In this document: in pieces, positions 34,168-43,661 of the stretch | How the letters are laid out: every line of letters starts with the position of its first letter | Position numbering within the stretch: the stretch's first letter is position 1 | Assembly (NCBI RefSeq): GCF_014192475.1 | Contig: NZ_JACHXZ010000001.1 | Coordinates: 1-64,000 of the forward strand | Reading direction: 5' to 3' | Length of the DNA: 64,000 nt | Source: Simiduia aestuariiviva | GTDB lineage: Bacteria > Pseudomonadota > Gammaproteobacteria > Pseudomonadales > Cellvibrionaceae | The notes under the pieces: generated by a model | Database searches by the model: none | What the model saw: only the letters and a program-made list of their open reading frames with translations | What the model was told of the DNA's origin: nothing | Position numbers and translations under genes: made by a program

Positions 34168-34771
34168 TGCCCAAAAAAATAAACCACAGGTAGAGCGTCG
34201 TTTCGAGCAACCGTTGACGCGCACCTACCCAAGGTGAATCGGGATCGAGTGCCAACAGCAGTCCCAACACGAGACCCGCCGCGACCATACCGGTCCAAAA
34301 TAGGTAGCTGCCACCGCGCCACTGGCGCGCCGCAAAGGCGGTCAACAAAACGCCGACAACAGCCGATAAATAGGCGAGGCCACCGGCCAGCATATGGACT
34401 TCGTGGGTGACGCTCGGCACAGTGGGGCGGCAATTGATGTCGCAACTAAACAGTGCGCCCGCCACTAAACACACCGCATAAAATCCCAATACTGCAAAAC
34501 CCCAGTGCGAAAGCAATGCGCGAGGTGCAGCGCGCCACGCCAGTACAAAAAACGCCAAGGCCCACAATTCGACCACCAAATAGCCGAGCAGATTAACCCA
34601 CAGGGCATGGGGCGCACCCACCGCGCCCAGCTCGCTCATAAATTGCCCCGCGTGCTGATAACCGGGCGCAAGCGCTGCGCCGATAAGCACGGTTGCCACC
34701 AGCCAAATAAAACTGATCGTCGGCAGCAGCACCAGCCAGGGCATTGGCCCACATTTTACGTCCCTTTGCAT
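34076..34771 (-). CDS. DUF998 integral membrane protein
   Basis: 231 aa, six predicted membrane spans. The early motif GYQHAGQFMSELGAVGAPHA (N-terminal loop, conserved Ser-Glu-Leu-Gly) and the later ALFSCDINCRPTVPS, then THEVHMLAGGLAYL, are the hallmarks of DUF998. Function unknown. The start at 34771 has AGGGAAAAA upstream. The C-terminal tail is low-complexity (Pro/Ala). Overlaps the convergent AraC gene at its 3' end. Confidence 0.87.
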   Translation of the reverse strand: MQRDVKCGPMPWLVLLPTISFIWLVATVLIGAALAPGYQHAGQFMSELGAVGAPHALWVNLLGYLVVELWALAFFVLAWRAAPRALLSHWGFAVLGFYAVCLVAGALFSCDINCRPTVPSVTHEVHMLAGGLAYLSAVVGVLLTAFAARQWRGGSYLFWTGMVAAGLVLGLLLALDPDSPWVGARQRLLETTLYLWFIFLGITLYRQGPAAPVAAPTEAGATPEVQAHTSV

Positions 34772-34784
34772 ACGCTTTTTCCCT

Positions 34785-34898
34785 ATGGATTTCGAATTTC
34801 TTTACGCCCGTTTTATAGCAGCACAGGCTAACAATCCGCGACAGGTCAAACCGGACACTGACCACGCAGCCTATCAGACCCTTAAACGCCTAGCCTAA
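34785..34898 (+). CDS. Possible 37-aa small protein
   Basis: ATG at 34785 to TAA at 34898, starting MDFEFLYARFIAAQANNPRQ and ending TLKRLA. The main support is an intrinsic terminator 12 bases after the stop, with no other + gene nearby to use it. No clear ribosome binding site precedes the ATG. The region divergently faces the DUF998 gene. It may be a small protein or just the body of a small RNA. Confidence 0.35.
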   Translation: MDFEFLYARFIAAQANNPRQVKPDTDHAAYQTLKRLA

Positions 34899-34910
34899 CC
34901 CACTTATACC

Positions 34911-34935
34911 AGCCCGTCTCAGCGGGCTTTCTGTT
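34911..34935 (+). terminator. Intrinsic terminator
   Basis: AGCCCG / CGGGCT stem followed by TTCTGTTC. It follows the small ORF at 34785 and precedes tolC. Confidence 0.75.
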
Positions 34936-35043
34936 CACCCTGAATTAACGTTTCTTTAAGCAATTCACACTAGGAGGTACAGAATTGTTCAGGTACCCTT
35001 GCCGCACTATTATCCTTGTTAACCGTCATCGAAGGATGCGTCT

Positions 35044-36414
35044 ATGTTTTCCCGAAAACCACTGGCCCAAACCCTGCGCTGGATTTGTGCAGCTGGGTTG
35101 CTGGGCAGCGTGCACTTTGCCCAAGCCGACACGCTCAACGACATCTACCAACAGGCCGTTGAAAACGACCACCAAATCAAAGCCGATGAAGCGGCTTACC
35201 GCAGCGCCCGCGAAGCCAAAAAAATTGGCATGGCAAATTTATTGCCGCTGATTACTGCCAATGCGAGCTACTCCCAAACTGATTTGGATGTGACCGAACA
35301 AAATCTCGCTGGCGTCTCGGAAACGGAAACCACCAGCTGGGGCGTTAGCTTGGCGCAGCCACTGTTTAACATGGCCGCGTGGTTTGGCTATCAACAAGGT
35401 GTGGATTTATCGGAAAAAGCAGAGGCCGATTTTAGCGCCGCGCAACAAGATTTAATCGTGCGCGTTGCCACCGCCTATTTTAATGTGTTGCGCGCCATCG
35501 ACACCCTCGAGGCCTCCATCGCCGAAGAAAACGCCAACTCACACCAGCTGGCGCAAACTAAACAGCGTTTCGAAGTGGGTCTAACTGCAATCACCGACGT
35601 GCATGAAGCACAGGCCTCCTACGACATCGCCACCGCGCAAACGCTCACGGCGCGCGGCAATTTAGGCATCGCCTTTGAAGCCTTGGAAGTACTCACCGGC
35701 AAAGCCCACGACGCCATCGCGCCACTCAAAGCAGACTTCCCCGTGCAAAAACCACAGCCGGAAGCGCGCGCGGATTGGGTTGAGTTTGCATTGCAAAACA
35801 ACTACCAGCTGAAGTCGGCCAAACTGGCCGCCGAAGCCTCGCGTCGTGGCGCCCAGTCGGCCCGTGCAGCGCACTATCCAACGCTCACCGCCAGCATTGG
35901 CTACAACGATTCGGACACCGAAAACACACAGAATGCGCTCTTTAACCGCGCGAGCAATGGCACCACAGCCAGCATCAATTTATCGGTGCCCCTGTTTGCC
36001 GGCGGTGGCACCAGCGCGCGCGCGCGACAGGCCTACGGGTCGGCCATGCAAGCTGAAGAGCTGTACAACAAAGCCTCCCGCGATACCATTCAAGCCGCCC
36101 GCTCATTGCATCTACTGGTGAGCACTGATGTAGCGCGCGTGGCTGCGCGCAAGCAGGCGATCACTTCAAGCTTGAGCGCCGTGTCTGCCACGCAGGCGGG
36201 TTACGAAGTGGGCACGCGCAATTTGGTGGATGTGTTGCAAGTTCAGCGCACGCTCTACCAAGCGCGGCGCGACTACTCCAACGCCTTGTACGACTACGTC
36301 ATCAACCAATTTCAGTTGAAGGCCGTGGCCGGCAACCTAACGCCCGCCGACGTGGTGAATATCAACGAGTGGCTCGATAATTTGGGCGAGGTAAAGCGCG
36401 CTAAGTACGAATAA
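35044..36414 (+). CDS. tolC: TolC family outer-membrane efflux channel
   Basis: 456 aa. Signal peptide ending HFAQA before DTLNDIYQQAVENDHQIKA, the standard TolC opening. Two repeated halves, each with a long helical hairpin and beta-strands: TTSWGVSLAQPLFNMAAWFG in the first and TTASINLSVPLFAGGGTSAR in the second. YEVGTRNLVDVLQVQRTLYQ is highly characteristic. Forms the trimeric exit duct for tripartite pumps and type I secretion. GAAGGA precedes the ATG. Single gene, ended by a strong terminator. Confidence 0.95.
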   Translation: MFSRKPLAQTLRWICAAGLLGSVHFAQADTLNDIYQQAVENDHQIKADEAAYRSAREAKKIGMANLLPLITANASYSQTDLDVTEQNLAGVSETETTSWGVSLAQPLFNMAAWFGYQQGVDLSEKAEADFSAAQQDLIVRVATAYFNVLRAIDTLEASIAEENANSHQLAQTKQRFEVGLTAITDVHEAQASYDIATAQTLTARGNLGIAFEALEVLTGKAHDAIAPLKADFPVQKPQPEARADWVEFALQNNYQLKSAKLAAEASRRGAQSARAAHYPTLTASIGYNDSDTENTQNALFNRASNGTTASINLSVPLFAGGGTSARARQAYGSAMQAEELYNKASRDTIQAARSLHLLVSTDVARVAARKQAITSSLSAVSATQAGYEVGTRNLVDVLQVQRTLYQARRDYSNALYDYVINQFQLKAVAGNLTPADVVNINEWLDNLGEVKRAKYE

Positions 36415-36430
36415 TTTGTAGCGCGCTCCA

Positions 36431-36468
36431 CACAAAAAAACACCGGCCTAGGCCGGTGTTTTTTTGTG
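36431..36468. terminator. Bidirectional terminator between tolC and waaA
   Basis: A perfect 38-bp palindrome centred on CCTAGG: stem ACACCGGCC flanked by A7 and T7, acting in both directions for the convergent genes. Confidence 0.95.
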
Positions 36469-36486
36469 GACAATCGAAAACCCACG

Positions 36487-37758
36487 CTAGATTTTTTCAC
36501 GCGCCAACGCGGTTTCGATTAACGCTAACAGCCGCGCCAATGCGCCGCGGTTGGCGTCTGCTACCGCCAGCGCTTGGCGCCCCATTGTGTCCCGCTCACG
36601 GGCATCCATCAAAGCCAACACCGCGCCCGCGAGTGCATTGGCATCTTCAACAATGCGCAAACCGCCCGCGTCCACCATTAAGCGCGACACTGCTGCAAAA
36701 TTAAAAAGGTGTGGGCCACATAAAACCGGCTTTGCCCAAGCCGCGGGCTCAATCATGTTGTGACCGCCGGTGGGCACCAGTGAGCCGCCCACAAAGGCCA
36801 TGTGACAGGCACCAAAAAACAGCAACAGCTCGCCCATGGTGTCGCCCACCAACACATCAAAATTCTCACAGGGCGGCGCGCTGCGTCGAGTGGTGCACCA
36901 ACCCGACGATGCACATAACGCCGCCACGCGATCAAAGCGCTCGGGGTGGCGCGGCACCAACACCAAGCGCAGGTTTGGCACTTGTGCGCGCACCTGCGCG
37001 AAGGCCTGCAACACTATGTCATCTTCCCCTTGGTGAGTGCTGGCGGCCAGCCAAATAATTTCATCCTTGGGCGCCCACTGCTGTCGCAGGGCCGTCGCCG
37101 ATTGGCGCAACCCATCGGTCAGGGTGAGATCAAATTTGATGGAGCCAGTGACCTGCACTCGATCGGCTGCAACACCCAAATGCACGAAGCGCTCGGCATC
37201 GGCAGTTTGCTGTGCGGCGATACACGTCAATCGCTGCACCATCGGACGCGTCAACCACGCCAGTCGCTGGTAACCGCGCGCCGATTTTTCTGACAGGCGC
37301 GCATTGGCCAGCAACACCGGAATCTTTCGGCGCGCGCAAGCCGCCAATAAATTGGGCCACAATTCCGTTTCCATGACGATCAATAACTGCGGCCGAAAGC
37401 GTCGGAAAAAACGCCACCAGCAATCCGGCAAATCGTAGGGCAGGTAGACGTGATCCACGGTATTGCCCAGCGCACTTTGCACCCGCTCCGAACCGGTGGG
37501 CGTGGTGGTGGTCACCAAAAGTCGGTGCTTGGGATAATCGCGCTGCAACGCGCGAATCATATCCAACGCGGCCAGGGTTTCACCCACCGACACTGCGTGC
37601 ACCCAAATACTCGGGCCTGCGGGTTTGCTGCCGGTCAGCGCAAAGCGCTCGCCCCAACGCCGGCGATAGGCGGGCGCCAAGCGCGCGCGCCACAACAGCC
37701 GCAGGGCAATCACGGGCAGGGCGACATATAAAATCAGGGAGTAAAACGCGCGGGTCAT
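36487..37758 (-). CDS. waaA: Kdo transferase (3-deoxy-D-manno-octulosonic acid transferase)
   Basis: 423 aa from the ATG at 37758 (MTRAFYSLILYVALPVIALR); an extension of 17 codons upstream is possible but not typical. N-terminal membrane anchor, then IWVHAVSVGETLAALDMIRA with the conserved Glu, TTTTPTGSERV, YLPYDLPDCWWRFFRRFRP, and in the C-terminal half FVGGSLVPTGGHNMIEPAAW. It adds Kdo to lipid IVA in the inner membrane during LPS synthesis. Bidirectional terminator separates it from tolC. Confidence 0.96.
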   Translation of the reverse strand: MTRAFYSLILYVALPVIALRLLWRARLAPAYRRRWGERFALTGSKPAGPSIWVHAVSVGETLAALDMIRALQRDYPKHRLLVTTTTPTGSERVQSALGNTVDHVYLPYDLPDCWWRFFRRFRPQLLIVMETELWPNLLAACARRKIPVLLANARLSEKSARGYQRLAWLTRPMVQRLTCIAAQQTADAERFVHLGVAADRVQVTGSIKFDLTLTDGLRQSATALRQQWAPKDEIIWLAASTHQGEDDIVLQAFAQVRAQVPNLRLVLVPRHPERFDRVAALCASSGWCTTRRSAPPCENFDVLVGDTMGELLLFFGACHMAFVGGSLVPTGGHNMIEPAAWAKPVLCGPHLFNFAAVSRLMVDAGGLRIVEDANALAGAVLALMDARERDTMGRQALAVADANRGALARLLALIETALAREKI

Positions 37759-37874
37759 AGGCTGGACGCTAAGTATCGAAGGCGCAAGCATACCGAAACC
37801 GGCCGCCACAGGCCACGCCGAGCCAGCGGCGTGCCTTTGCCGTATAATTTGCGAAATTTTGCGCGAGCCCGGTC

Positions 37875-39110
37875 ATGTCCGAACAGCAACACCATTTCGA
37901 CACCCTTATCATCGGCGGTGGCATCGCCGGCCTGTGGCTGGCCAATCGATTGCAATCGGCGGGTTACAACTTGCTGCTGCTGGAACAATCGGGTCTGGGC
38001 GATCAGCAATCCATGGCCTCGCAGGGCATGATCCATGGCGGCGTAAAATACGCGCTGTCGGGCGCACTCACCGGCGCCAGCGAGGCCATTGCCGATATGC
38101 CCGCCCACTGGGCCGCCTGTTTGAAAGGCGAAGGCGATGTGGATTTGCGTGGCGCCCAGGTGTTGAGCCAACACTTTTACATGTGGGCGAGCCAAAGTGT
38201 CACCTCGCGCATCACCACCTTCTTCGCCAGCAAGGCCCTGCGCGGGCGCGTCGATAGCCTTAAACCCGATCAATACCCGCCACTGCTGGCCGCCGCGGGG
38301 CAAAGCTTCGATCTCTACAAGCTGGTGGATGTGGTGCTCGATGTTCCCAGTGTCATCGAGGCGCTCGCGCGCAACCTCAGCGGCCGCACGCGCACCATTG
38401 ATTGGCAACACGCGCACCTTGAGCAGGGCGAAAACGGCATCAGCCTCGCCATCGAGCAGAACGGCGAGCGCCATCGCATACACGCGAAAAAAATGATTTT
38501 CACCGCCGGCCGCGGCAATGAAGCACTGCTCGCCGCCAGCGGTTGCCAGCGCCCCGCCATGCAACTGCGACCACTGCAGCAAGTGATGGTCAAGCACGAT
38601 TTGGGCTATGAATTTTATGGCCACTGTTTAGGTGCCGACAAAACTCCGCGCCTCACCATTTCCAGCCACCCCGCCCGCGACGGCGACACCGTCTGGTATT
38701 TGGGGGGCAGTCTGGCCGAACAGGGCGCCACGCAATCACCGGCCGAACTCATCACTACTGCACAATCAGAGCTCGCGGCGCTCATGCCGTGGCTCGACTT
38801 TACTCGCGCCGAGTGGGCCACCTTGCCCATCGCGCGCGCAGAGCCCCGCCAGCGCAATTTTGCGCGCCCCGATCAAGCCTTTGCCGCGCGCGCGCAGCGC
38901 GATGACGGCGCGCCCACCAATATTTTAGTGGGCTGGCCCACCAAATTGACGCTGGCACCAAACATGGCCAACAGTTTAATGGCGCTGCTGCAAGAAGACG
39001 GCATCGAGCCCAGCGGCCAGCCGAGCGACTGTGAATTTTTGCCGCCGGCGCCCCTCGCCCACACGCCGTGGGATAGCGCCTTTAACCTTATCGACGAGAC
39101 GCCCGCATGA
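37875..39110 (+). CDS. FAD-dependent oxidoreductase (DAO family)
   Basis: 411 aa. N-terminal FAD-binding fold with TLIIGGGIAGLWLANRLQ, followed by SMASQGMIHGGVKYAL, the pattern of DAO/glycerol-3-phosphate dehydrogenase-like enzymes. The middle and C-terminal substrate domain is not assignable. TATAAT at 37843 may be its -10 box. The stop overlaps the start of the aldo/keto reductase (ATGA), so the two form an operon. Both act on redox of small molecules; the shared substrate is unknown. Confidence 0.85.
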   Translation: MSEQQHHFDTLIIGGGIAGLWLANRLQSAGYNLLLLEQSGLGDQQSMASQGMIHGGVKYALSGALTGASEAIADMPAHWAACLKGEGDVDLRGAQVLSQHFYMWASQSVTSRITTFFASKALRGRVDSLKPDQYPPLLAAAGQSFDLYKLVDVVLDVPSVIEALARNLSGRTRTIDWQHAHLEQGENGISLAIEQNGERHRIHAKKMIFTAGRGNEALLAASGCQRPAMQLRPLQQVMVKHDLGYEFYGHCLGADKTPRLTISSHPARDGDTVWYLGGSLAEQGATQSPAELITTAQSELAALMPWLDFTRAEWATLPIARAEPRQRNFARPDQAFAARAQRDDGAPTNILVGWPTKLTLAPNMANSLMALLQEDGIEPSGQPSDCEFLPPAPLAHTPWDSAFNLIDETPA

Positions 39111-39910
39111 TTCAACGCCCGTTCGGCACCACCGGTATTTACGTCAGCCCACTGGGCCTTGGCACGGTCAAGCTGGGCCGCAACCAAGGCGTCAAATACC
39201 CACAGGGGTTTGCGCTGCCCACCGACGCCGAGGCCTTGGCACTGATCGATCGCGCGCGCGAACTGGGCGTCAATTTAATCGACACCGCACCGGCCTACGG
39301 CACCAGCGAAACCCGCCTGGGCGAACTGCTAAGAGGCCAGCGAAAGCACTGGATTATTTGCTCGAAAGTGGGTGAGGAATTTGTCGATGGCAACTCGCAA
39401 TTCGACTTCAGCGCCGAGCACACCCGCGCCAGTATCGAGCGCAGTTTACGGCGCTTAAACACCGATGTGATCGACATCGTTTTAGTGCACTCCGATGGCG
39501 ACGACTGCCGCATCATCGAACGGGAGGGCGCGCTGGAACAGCTGGCTGAACTGAAACGGCAAGGCAAGATTCGCGCCTTTGGCATGTCCACAAAAACCGT
39601 GGCCGGCGGACTGTTGGCGGCGGCGCAATCGGACGGCGTGATGGTCACCTACAACCTGCGCGAGCGCGACGAGCGCGCGGTCATCGACTACTGCGCACAA
39701 CACCAGAAGGGCGTATTCATTAAAAAGGCGCTGGCCAGTGGCCACCTGTGCAACGACATTGGCTCAGCACCAACAGATCCCGTGCAGGCCAGCATGAACT
39801 TTGTGCTCAACACCAACGGTGTCACCAGTGCCATAGTGGGTACCATCAACCCCCGCCACCTGCAGGACAACGTGGCCCGTGCGCGCAGCGCCTTGTCCGA
39901 CCCATACTAG
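39107..39910 (+). CDS. Aldo/keto reductase
   Basis: 267 aa. TIM-barrel oxidoreductase with the catalytic tetrad in view: Asp and Tyr in DTAPAYGTSE, Lys in ICSKVGEEF, His in VLVHSDGDD. ASIERSLRRLNTDVIDIV is the family's typical helix. NADPH-dependent reduction of a carbonyl is expected. Overlaps the preceding FAD oxidoreductase by four bases, so translation is coupled. Slightly shorter than the common 280-320 aa. Confidence 0.92.
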   Translation: MIQRPFGTTGIYVSPLGLGTVKLGRNQGVKYPQGFALPTDAEALALIDRARELGVNLIDTAPAYGTSETRLGELLRGQRKHWIICSKVGEEFVDGNSQFDFSAEHTRASIERSLRRLNTDVIDIVLVHSDGDDCRIIEREGALEQLAELKRQGKIRAFGMSTKTVAGGLLAAAQSDGVMVTYNLRERDERAVIDYCAQHQKGVFIKKALASGHLCNDIGSAPTDPVQASMNFVLNTNGVTSAIVGTINPRHLQDNVARARSALSDPY

Positions 39911-40115
39911 TGTCGAATAACTTAACAGGCTCACGCCACGCAAAAGTAAGCAGTGCAGTTAAGCTATTGTTTTATATGAAAAATTTACCTTTGGTGTAAT
40001 TTTTGCAGTAGATTTGACGCCTAAGTGATGAATGCATCATTTCGGCGTTTTTCGCGCCTCAAGGTTCGACAAAACACCCCCATTACCGAACATAGCACCC
40101 GAGGTTGTACCCAAG

Positions 40116-40706
40116 ATGAGAAGGATTCTAGTCGCTTGTGCATTAGTAATAGCGGCAGCGCAGGTGAGCGCTACACAGGTTTACTGTAAAGAAGTCAGCA
40201 CCACCAAAAATTATATGGCGATGAGCGACGCCTATGCGGCGAGCTGCATGGACGCCGGCCCCGGCAACATAAGCGGCAATAGCACAGGCGCCAACCCCGA
40301 TCCCTTTATGACCGGCGTCGGTAGCGGCTTCAACCTAATCAGTAAAACGGATTCCAGCAATCCATTTGTGATTACCTACACAACCAGCGTCAAGTCCAAG
40401 ACTGAAACCACCGGCACGTGGAGTATCGACAGTGATTTCTGGAATCACTACGAAGATGCCGCACTGGGCTTTAAATTCGGTACCGGCAATAAACCCGACG
40501 AGTGGTTTGTGTTTGAACTGGTAGGCGGCGTCAGCTCTGGTACTTGGGATTTTTTCAACGTATTTGAAAAAGGTGGCGGCCTGTCACACGTCAACCTCTA
40601 CGCCTCCAAAATCAAAACCGTGTTGCCAGAACCCAACAGCGCTTTACTGATGCTGATTGGCGCGCTCATGCTAGTTGCCGCACGCCGTCAAAGTCGTCGC
40701 GCTTAG
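40116..40706 (+). CDS. PEP-CTERM sorting-domain protein
   Basis: 196 aa from the ATG at 40116; the longer frame lacks a signal peptide. N-terminal signal MRRILVACALVIAAAQVSA. C-terminal VLPEPNSALLMLIGALMLVA then ARRQSRRA is the PEP-CTERM sorting signal. The mature domain (WSIDSDFWNHYEDAALGFKF, then DEWFVFELVGGVSSGTWDF) looks like a beta-sandwich and resembles other PEP-CTERM proteins with no known function. Second such protein in the window besides 23820; no exosortase here. Confidence 0.88.
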   Translation: MRRILVACALVIAAAQVSATQVYCKEVSTTKNYMAMSDAYAASCMDAGPGNISGNSTGANPDPFMTGVGSGFNLISKTDSSNPFVITYTTSVKSKTETTGTWSIDSDFWNHYEDAALGFKFGTGNKPDEWFVFELVGGVSSGTWDFFNVFEKGGGLSHVNLYASKIKTVLPEPNSALLMLIGALMLVAARRQSRRA

Positions 40707-40724
40707 CCGCTCGCACATCTAAAG

Positions 40725-40749
40725 AAACCGGGCATTGCCCGGTTTTTTA
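40725..40749 (+). terminator. Terminator of the PEP-CTERM gene
   Basis: AACCGGGC ATT GCCCGGTT followed by TTTT. Confidence 0.92.
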
Positions 40750-40784
40750 TGCGTGTTCTTTAGTGCGCAACAATCTTTAGCTGA

Positions 40785-41351
40785 TTAATTCTTTTTCACG
40801 TACTGCGTCAAAATGACGATGCGTTGCCCCTCCACCTTGCCCTCGATGTGCTCGGCATTGTCGGGCACCAAGGAAATACTACGCACGGCCGTGCCCCGCT
40901 TGGCGGTGAAGTTAGCGCCCTTCACGGGCAGGTCTTTAATGAGTGTCACACTGTCACCGGCAGTCAAGACATTGCCGTGGCAGTCTTTGTGCACCAGATT
41001 CTGTGAAGCGCCCAATGCTTTGGCCCACGCCTCGGTATCGGGCTCCAGATACAGCATATCCAACAGCTCTTGGGCCCAGTGGGCATCGCCCGACAACTGC
41101 TTGAGCAGCCGCCACGCCTGCACCTGCACCGCCGGCACCGAACTCCACATGCTGTCGTTCAAGCAGCGCCAATGGTTTTGATCCATGGCTGCATCGCCCT
41201 GCATTTGCGCGCAACAGGTGGCACAGGCGAGTAAGTGGCGATCAGAATTGGCGGTGGCATCGGGACCCACTTCGAAGGCAGATAATTGATCGGTGGCTTT
41301 ACACAACTCGCAACAATCGCTGCGCGCTTGCAGGGCGGCTAATACGGACAT
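40785..41351 (-). CDS. PhnA domain protein (YjdM-like)
   Basis: 188 aa from the ATG at 41351. N-terminal zinc ribbon with CELCKATDQL and LLACATCCAQM. The C-terminal part LVHKDCHGNVLTAGDSVTLI, KDLPVKGANFTAKRGTAVR and GQRIVILTQYVKK is the PhnA/YjdM domain. Despite the historical name (phosphonoacetate hydrolase), the function of this family is not established; it is found as a small cytosolic protein in many proteobacteria. Longer than E. coli YjdM (111 aa) because of the middle helical region. Confidence 0.92.
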   Translation of the reverse strand: MSVLAALQARSDCCELCKATDQLSAFEVGPDATANSDRHLLACATCCAQMQGDAAMDQNHWRCLNDSMWSSVPAVQVQAWRLLKQLSGDAHWAQELLDMLYLEPDTEAWAKALGASQNLVHKDCHGNVLTAGDSVTLIKDLPVKGANFTAKRGTAVRSISLVPDNAEHIEGKVEGQRIVILTQYVKKN

Positions 41352-41374
41352 AGGAATATTTCGCAAAAGCGCGA

Positions 41375-42283
41375 TTATAACAGGCCGTGTACCCTTGCCG
41401 CTTGCTCAACGCACAATGCGTGGCGGCGCGCCAGCGCGCGCTGGTCGCGATCGTAGCCACCGCCGATCACCGTCGCCACCGGCACGTTCGCGGCCTTGGC
41501 CAAACTCAACACGCTGTAATCGCGCGCGGCAATGGCTGCCTCCGAAATATTTAACAGTCCCAGCGGGTCTTGTGCATAGACATCCACACCGGCGTCGTAC
41601 AACACCAATTGCGGTTTAAATTCGCGCAGTAACTTTGCAAAGGTGTGTTCCACCACACTGAGATAGGCATCGTCACCCATGCCCACGGGCAGATTGATAT
41701 CTAAATCGCTGTGCGCCTTGCGCGCGGGGAAATTTTTCTCGCAGTGTATCGAACAGGTAAACGCCCGCGGATTATCGGCCAGTATGCGCGCCGTGCCATC
41801 GCCTTGATGCACATCCACATCAAAAATGAGTACCCGTTGCACGGGCGTGTGCGCAAGCACCGCTAGCGCCGCAATGGCTAAATCGTTAAAGATACAAAAG
41901 CCCGAGGCAAAGTCCCGATGGGCGTGGTGCGTGCCGCCGGCCAAGTGGCAGGCGATACCGTATTCCAACGCATAGTGGGCGGCCAACAATGTGCCGGCAG
42001 GCGAAATACAGGTGCGACGCACCAACCCATCACTCCACGGCAAGCCCATGCGGCGCTCTTCTTGGCGCGTCAGTTGGCCGCTCAAAAAGCGCGTCACATA
42101 TTCCTCCTCATGGGCCAATTGCAGGAGCGCCGGCTGACAGCGCCCGGGCCGCAAGGTATTGACCGGCGTCGCCAGCCCCTGCGCGCGCAAATACGCATGC
42201 AGCAAGCCAAATTTCTGCATGGGAAAACGGTGTCGCTCGGGAAATTCATAACTGTAAGCGGGGTGCGTTATCAGTGGAATCAC
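41375..42283 (-). CDS. Histone deacetylase family protein (class II HDAC-like)
   Basis: 302 aa. AGGTHHAHRDFASGFCIFND contains the tandem His of the active site and DVDVHQGDGTARIL the zinc-binding Asp/His; the later DAGVDVYAQDPLGLL supplies another Asp. Likely an acetylpolyamine or acetyl-lysine-like amidohydrolase in the cytoplasm. Single gene facing away from the beta-oxidation operon. Confidence 0.93.
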   Translation of the reverse strand: MIPLITHPAYSYEFPERHRFPMQKFGLLHAYLRAQGLATPVNTLRPGRCQPALLQLAHEEEYVTRFLSGQLTRQEERRMGLPWSDGLVRRTCISPAGTLLAAHYALEYGIACHLAGGTHHAHRDFASGFCIFNDLAIAALAVLAHTPVQRVLIFDVDVHQGDGTARILADNPRAFTCSIHCEKNFPARKAHSDLDINLPVGMGDDAYLSVVEHTFAKLLREFKPQLVLYDAGVDVYAQDPLGLLNISEAAIAARDYSVLSLAKAANVPVATVIGGGYDRDQRALARRHALCVEQAARVHGLL

Positions 42284-42440
42284 ATCATTCTCGCGGGCTT
42301 GTGCGGAGGTTGGGTAAAACTATCAATCGCAATGGGTTACCACCAACCCAAGGGTCACTGGCATTGTCACTTAGCGTCATTAAATTGCAATAGCGCACTG
42401 GCCTATAGTGAATAGATCACCCTATACACGTGGAAATGCT

Positions 42441-43652
42441 ATGACACCGGACGCCTATATTTTCGACGCACTGCGCACGCCACGCGGGCGCGGTAAAGCC
42501 AGCGGTACGCTGTACGAGGTCAAGCCCATCAGCCTGCTGACCCAGTTGCTCCAGGCACTGCATGCGCGCAATGGCCAGTTCCCCACCGATCAAGTGGATG
42601 ACATAGTGCTGGGTTGCGTAACCGCCGTCGGTGATCAGGGCGCCGACATAGCCAAAACCGCGGCCCTCGCCGCCGGCTGGCAAGATAATGTGGCGGGCGT
42701 CACTCTCAATCGGTTTTGCGCGTCGGGGTTAGAGGCCGTCAACATGGCCGCCCAAAAAGTGCGCTCGGGCTGGGAGCATCTCGTGGTGGCCGGCGGCGTG
42801 GAATCCATGTCGCGGGTGCCCATGGGCAGCGATGGCGGCGCCTGGGCCCTGGACCCCGCCACCAATGCCAACACCGGCTTCATGCCTCAGGGTATCGGCG
42901 CCGATTTAATCGCTACATTGGCCGGTTTTTCACGGGCGGAGCTCGACGAATTTGCCATGCACTCGCACCACAAGGCGGCCAAAGCGTGGGCGAAGGGCGC
43001 CTTTGATCGCGCCATTGTGCCCGTGCGCGACGCCAACCAATTTGTCATCTTGGCCCAGGATGAAACCATTCGCCCCGACGCCTCCCTCGACAGCCTAGGC
43101 GCACTCAAACCGTCCTTCGCCGATATGGGCGCCATGGGCTTCGACGGCGTTGCCCGCGCCAAATATCCCGAGGTAGAGCGCATCCACCATCTGCACACAC
43201 CGGGCAATTCCTCGGGCATTGTGGACGGCGCCGCACTCCTGCTGATGGGCAGCCAAACCGCCGCCAGCCAGTGGGGGCTTAAACCCCGTGCGGTGGTGCG
43301 CGCCACCGCACTGGTGGGCACCGACCCCACCATCATGCTCACCGGCCCCGCACCGGCGGCGCGCAAAGCACTGGCCATTGCCGGTCTCACCGCTGCCGAC
43401 ATCGATCTGTATGAAATCAATGAGGCCTTCGCCTCTGTCGTGCTGCGCTGCGCGCACGAACTCAAGGTGCCGCTGGAAAAAATTAACGTCAACGGCGGCG
43501 CCATTGCCATGGGCCACCCGCTCGGTGCCACCGGCGCCATGCTCACGGGCACGCTATTGGATGAACTGGAAGCGCGCGACAAACAATTTGGATTAATCAC
43601 TTTGTGCGTGGGCGGTGGCATGGGCATCGCCACCGTCATCGAGCGGGTGTAG
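42441..43652 (+). CDS. Acetyl-CoA C-acyltransferase (thiolase)
   Basis: 403 aa from the ATG at 42441, which has GTGGAAATG just before it. Thiolase motifs: nucleophile Cys93 in [31 protein letters not shown] with the catalytic His, and the C-terminal [11 protein letters not shown] with the second Cys. Catalyses the last step of beta-oxidation. First of three genes in a probable operon with a FadJ-type enzyme (ten bases on) and an acyl-CoA dehydrogenase. Confidence 0.95.
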   Translation: MTPDAYIFDALRTPRGRGKASGTLYEVKPISLLTQLLQALHARNGQFPTDQVDDIVLGCVTAVGDQGADIAKTAALAAGWQDNVAGVTLNRFCASGLEAVNMAAQKVRSGWEHLVVAGGVESMSRVPMGSDGGAWALDPATNANTGFMPQGIGADLIATLAGFSRAELDEFAMHSHHKAAKAWAKGAFDRAIVPVRDANQFVILAQDETIRPDASLDSLGALKPSFADMGAMGFDGVARAKYPEVERIHHLHTPGNSSGIVDGAALLLMGSQTAASQWGLKPRAVVRATALVGTDPTIMLTGPAPAARKALAIAGLTAADIDLYEINEAFASVVLRCAHELKVPLEKINVNGGAIAMGHPLGATGAMLTGTLLDELEARDKQFGLITLCVGGGMGIATVIERV

Positions 43653-43661
43653 GAGACACAC

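Noticed and set aside
37755-38624. 289-codon frame on -
   Set aside because: Shadow of the FAD oxidoreductase on + with clear FAD-binding motifs; GC-rich genes keep antisense frames open.
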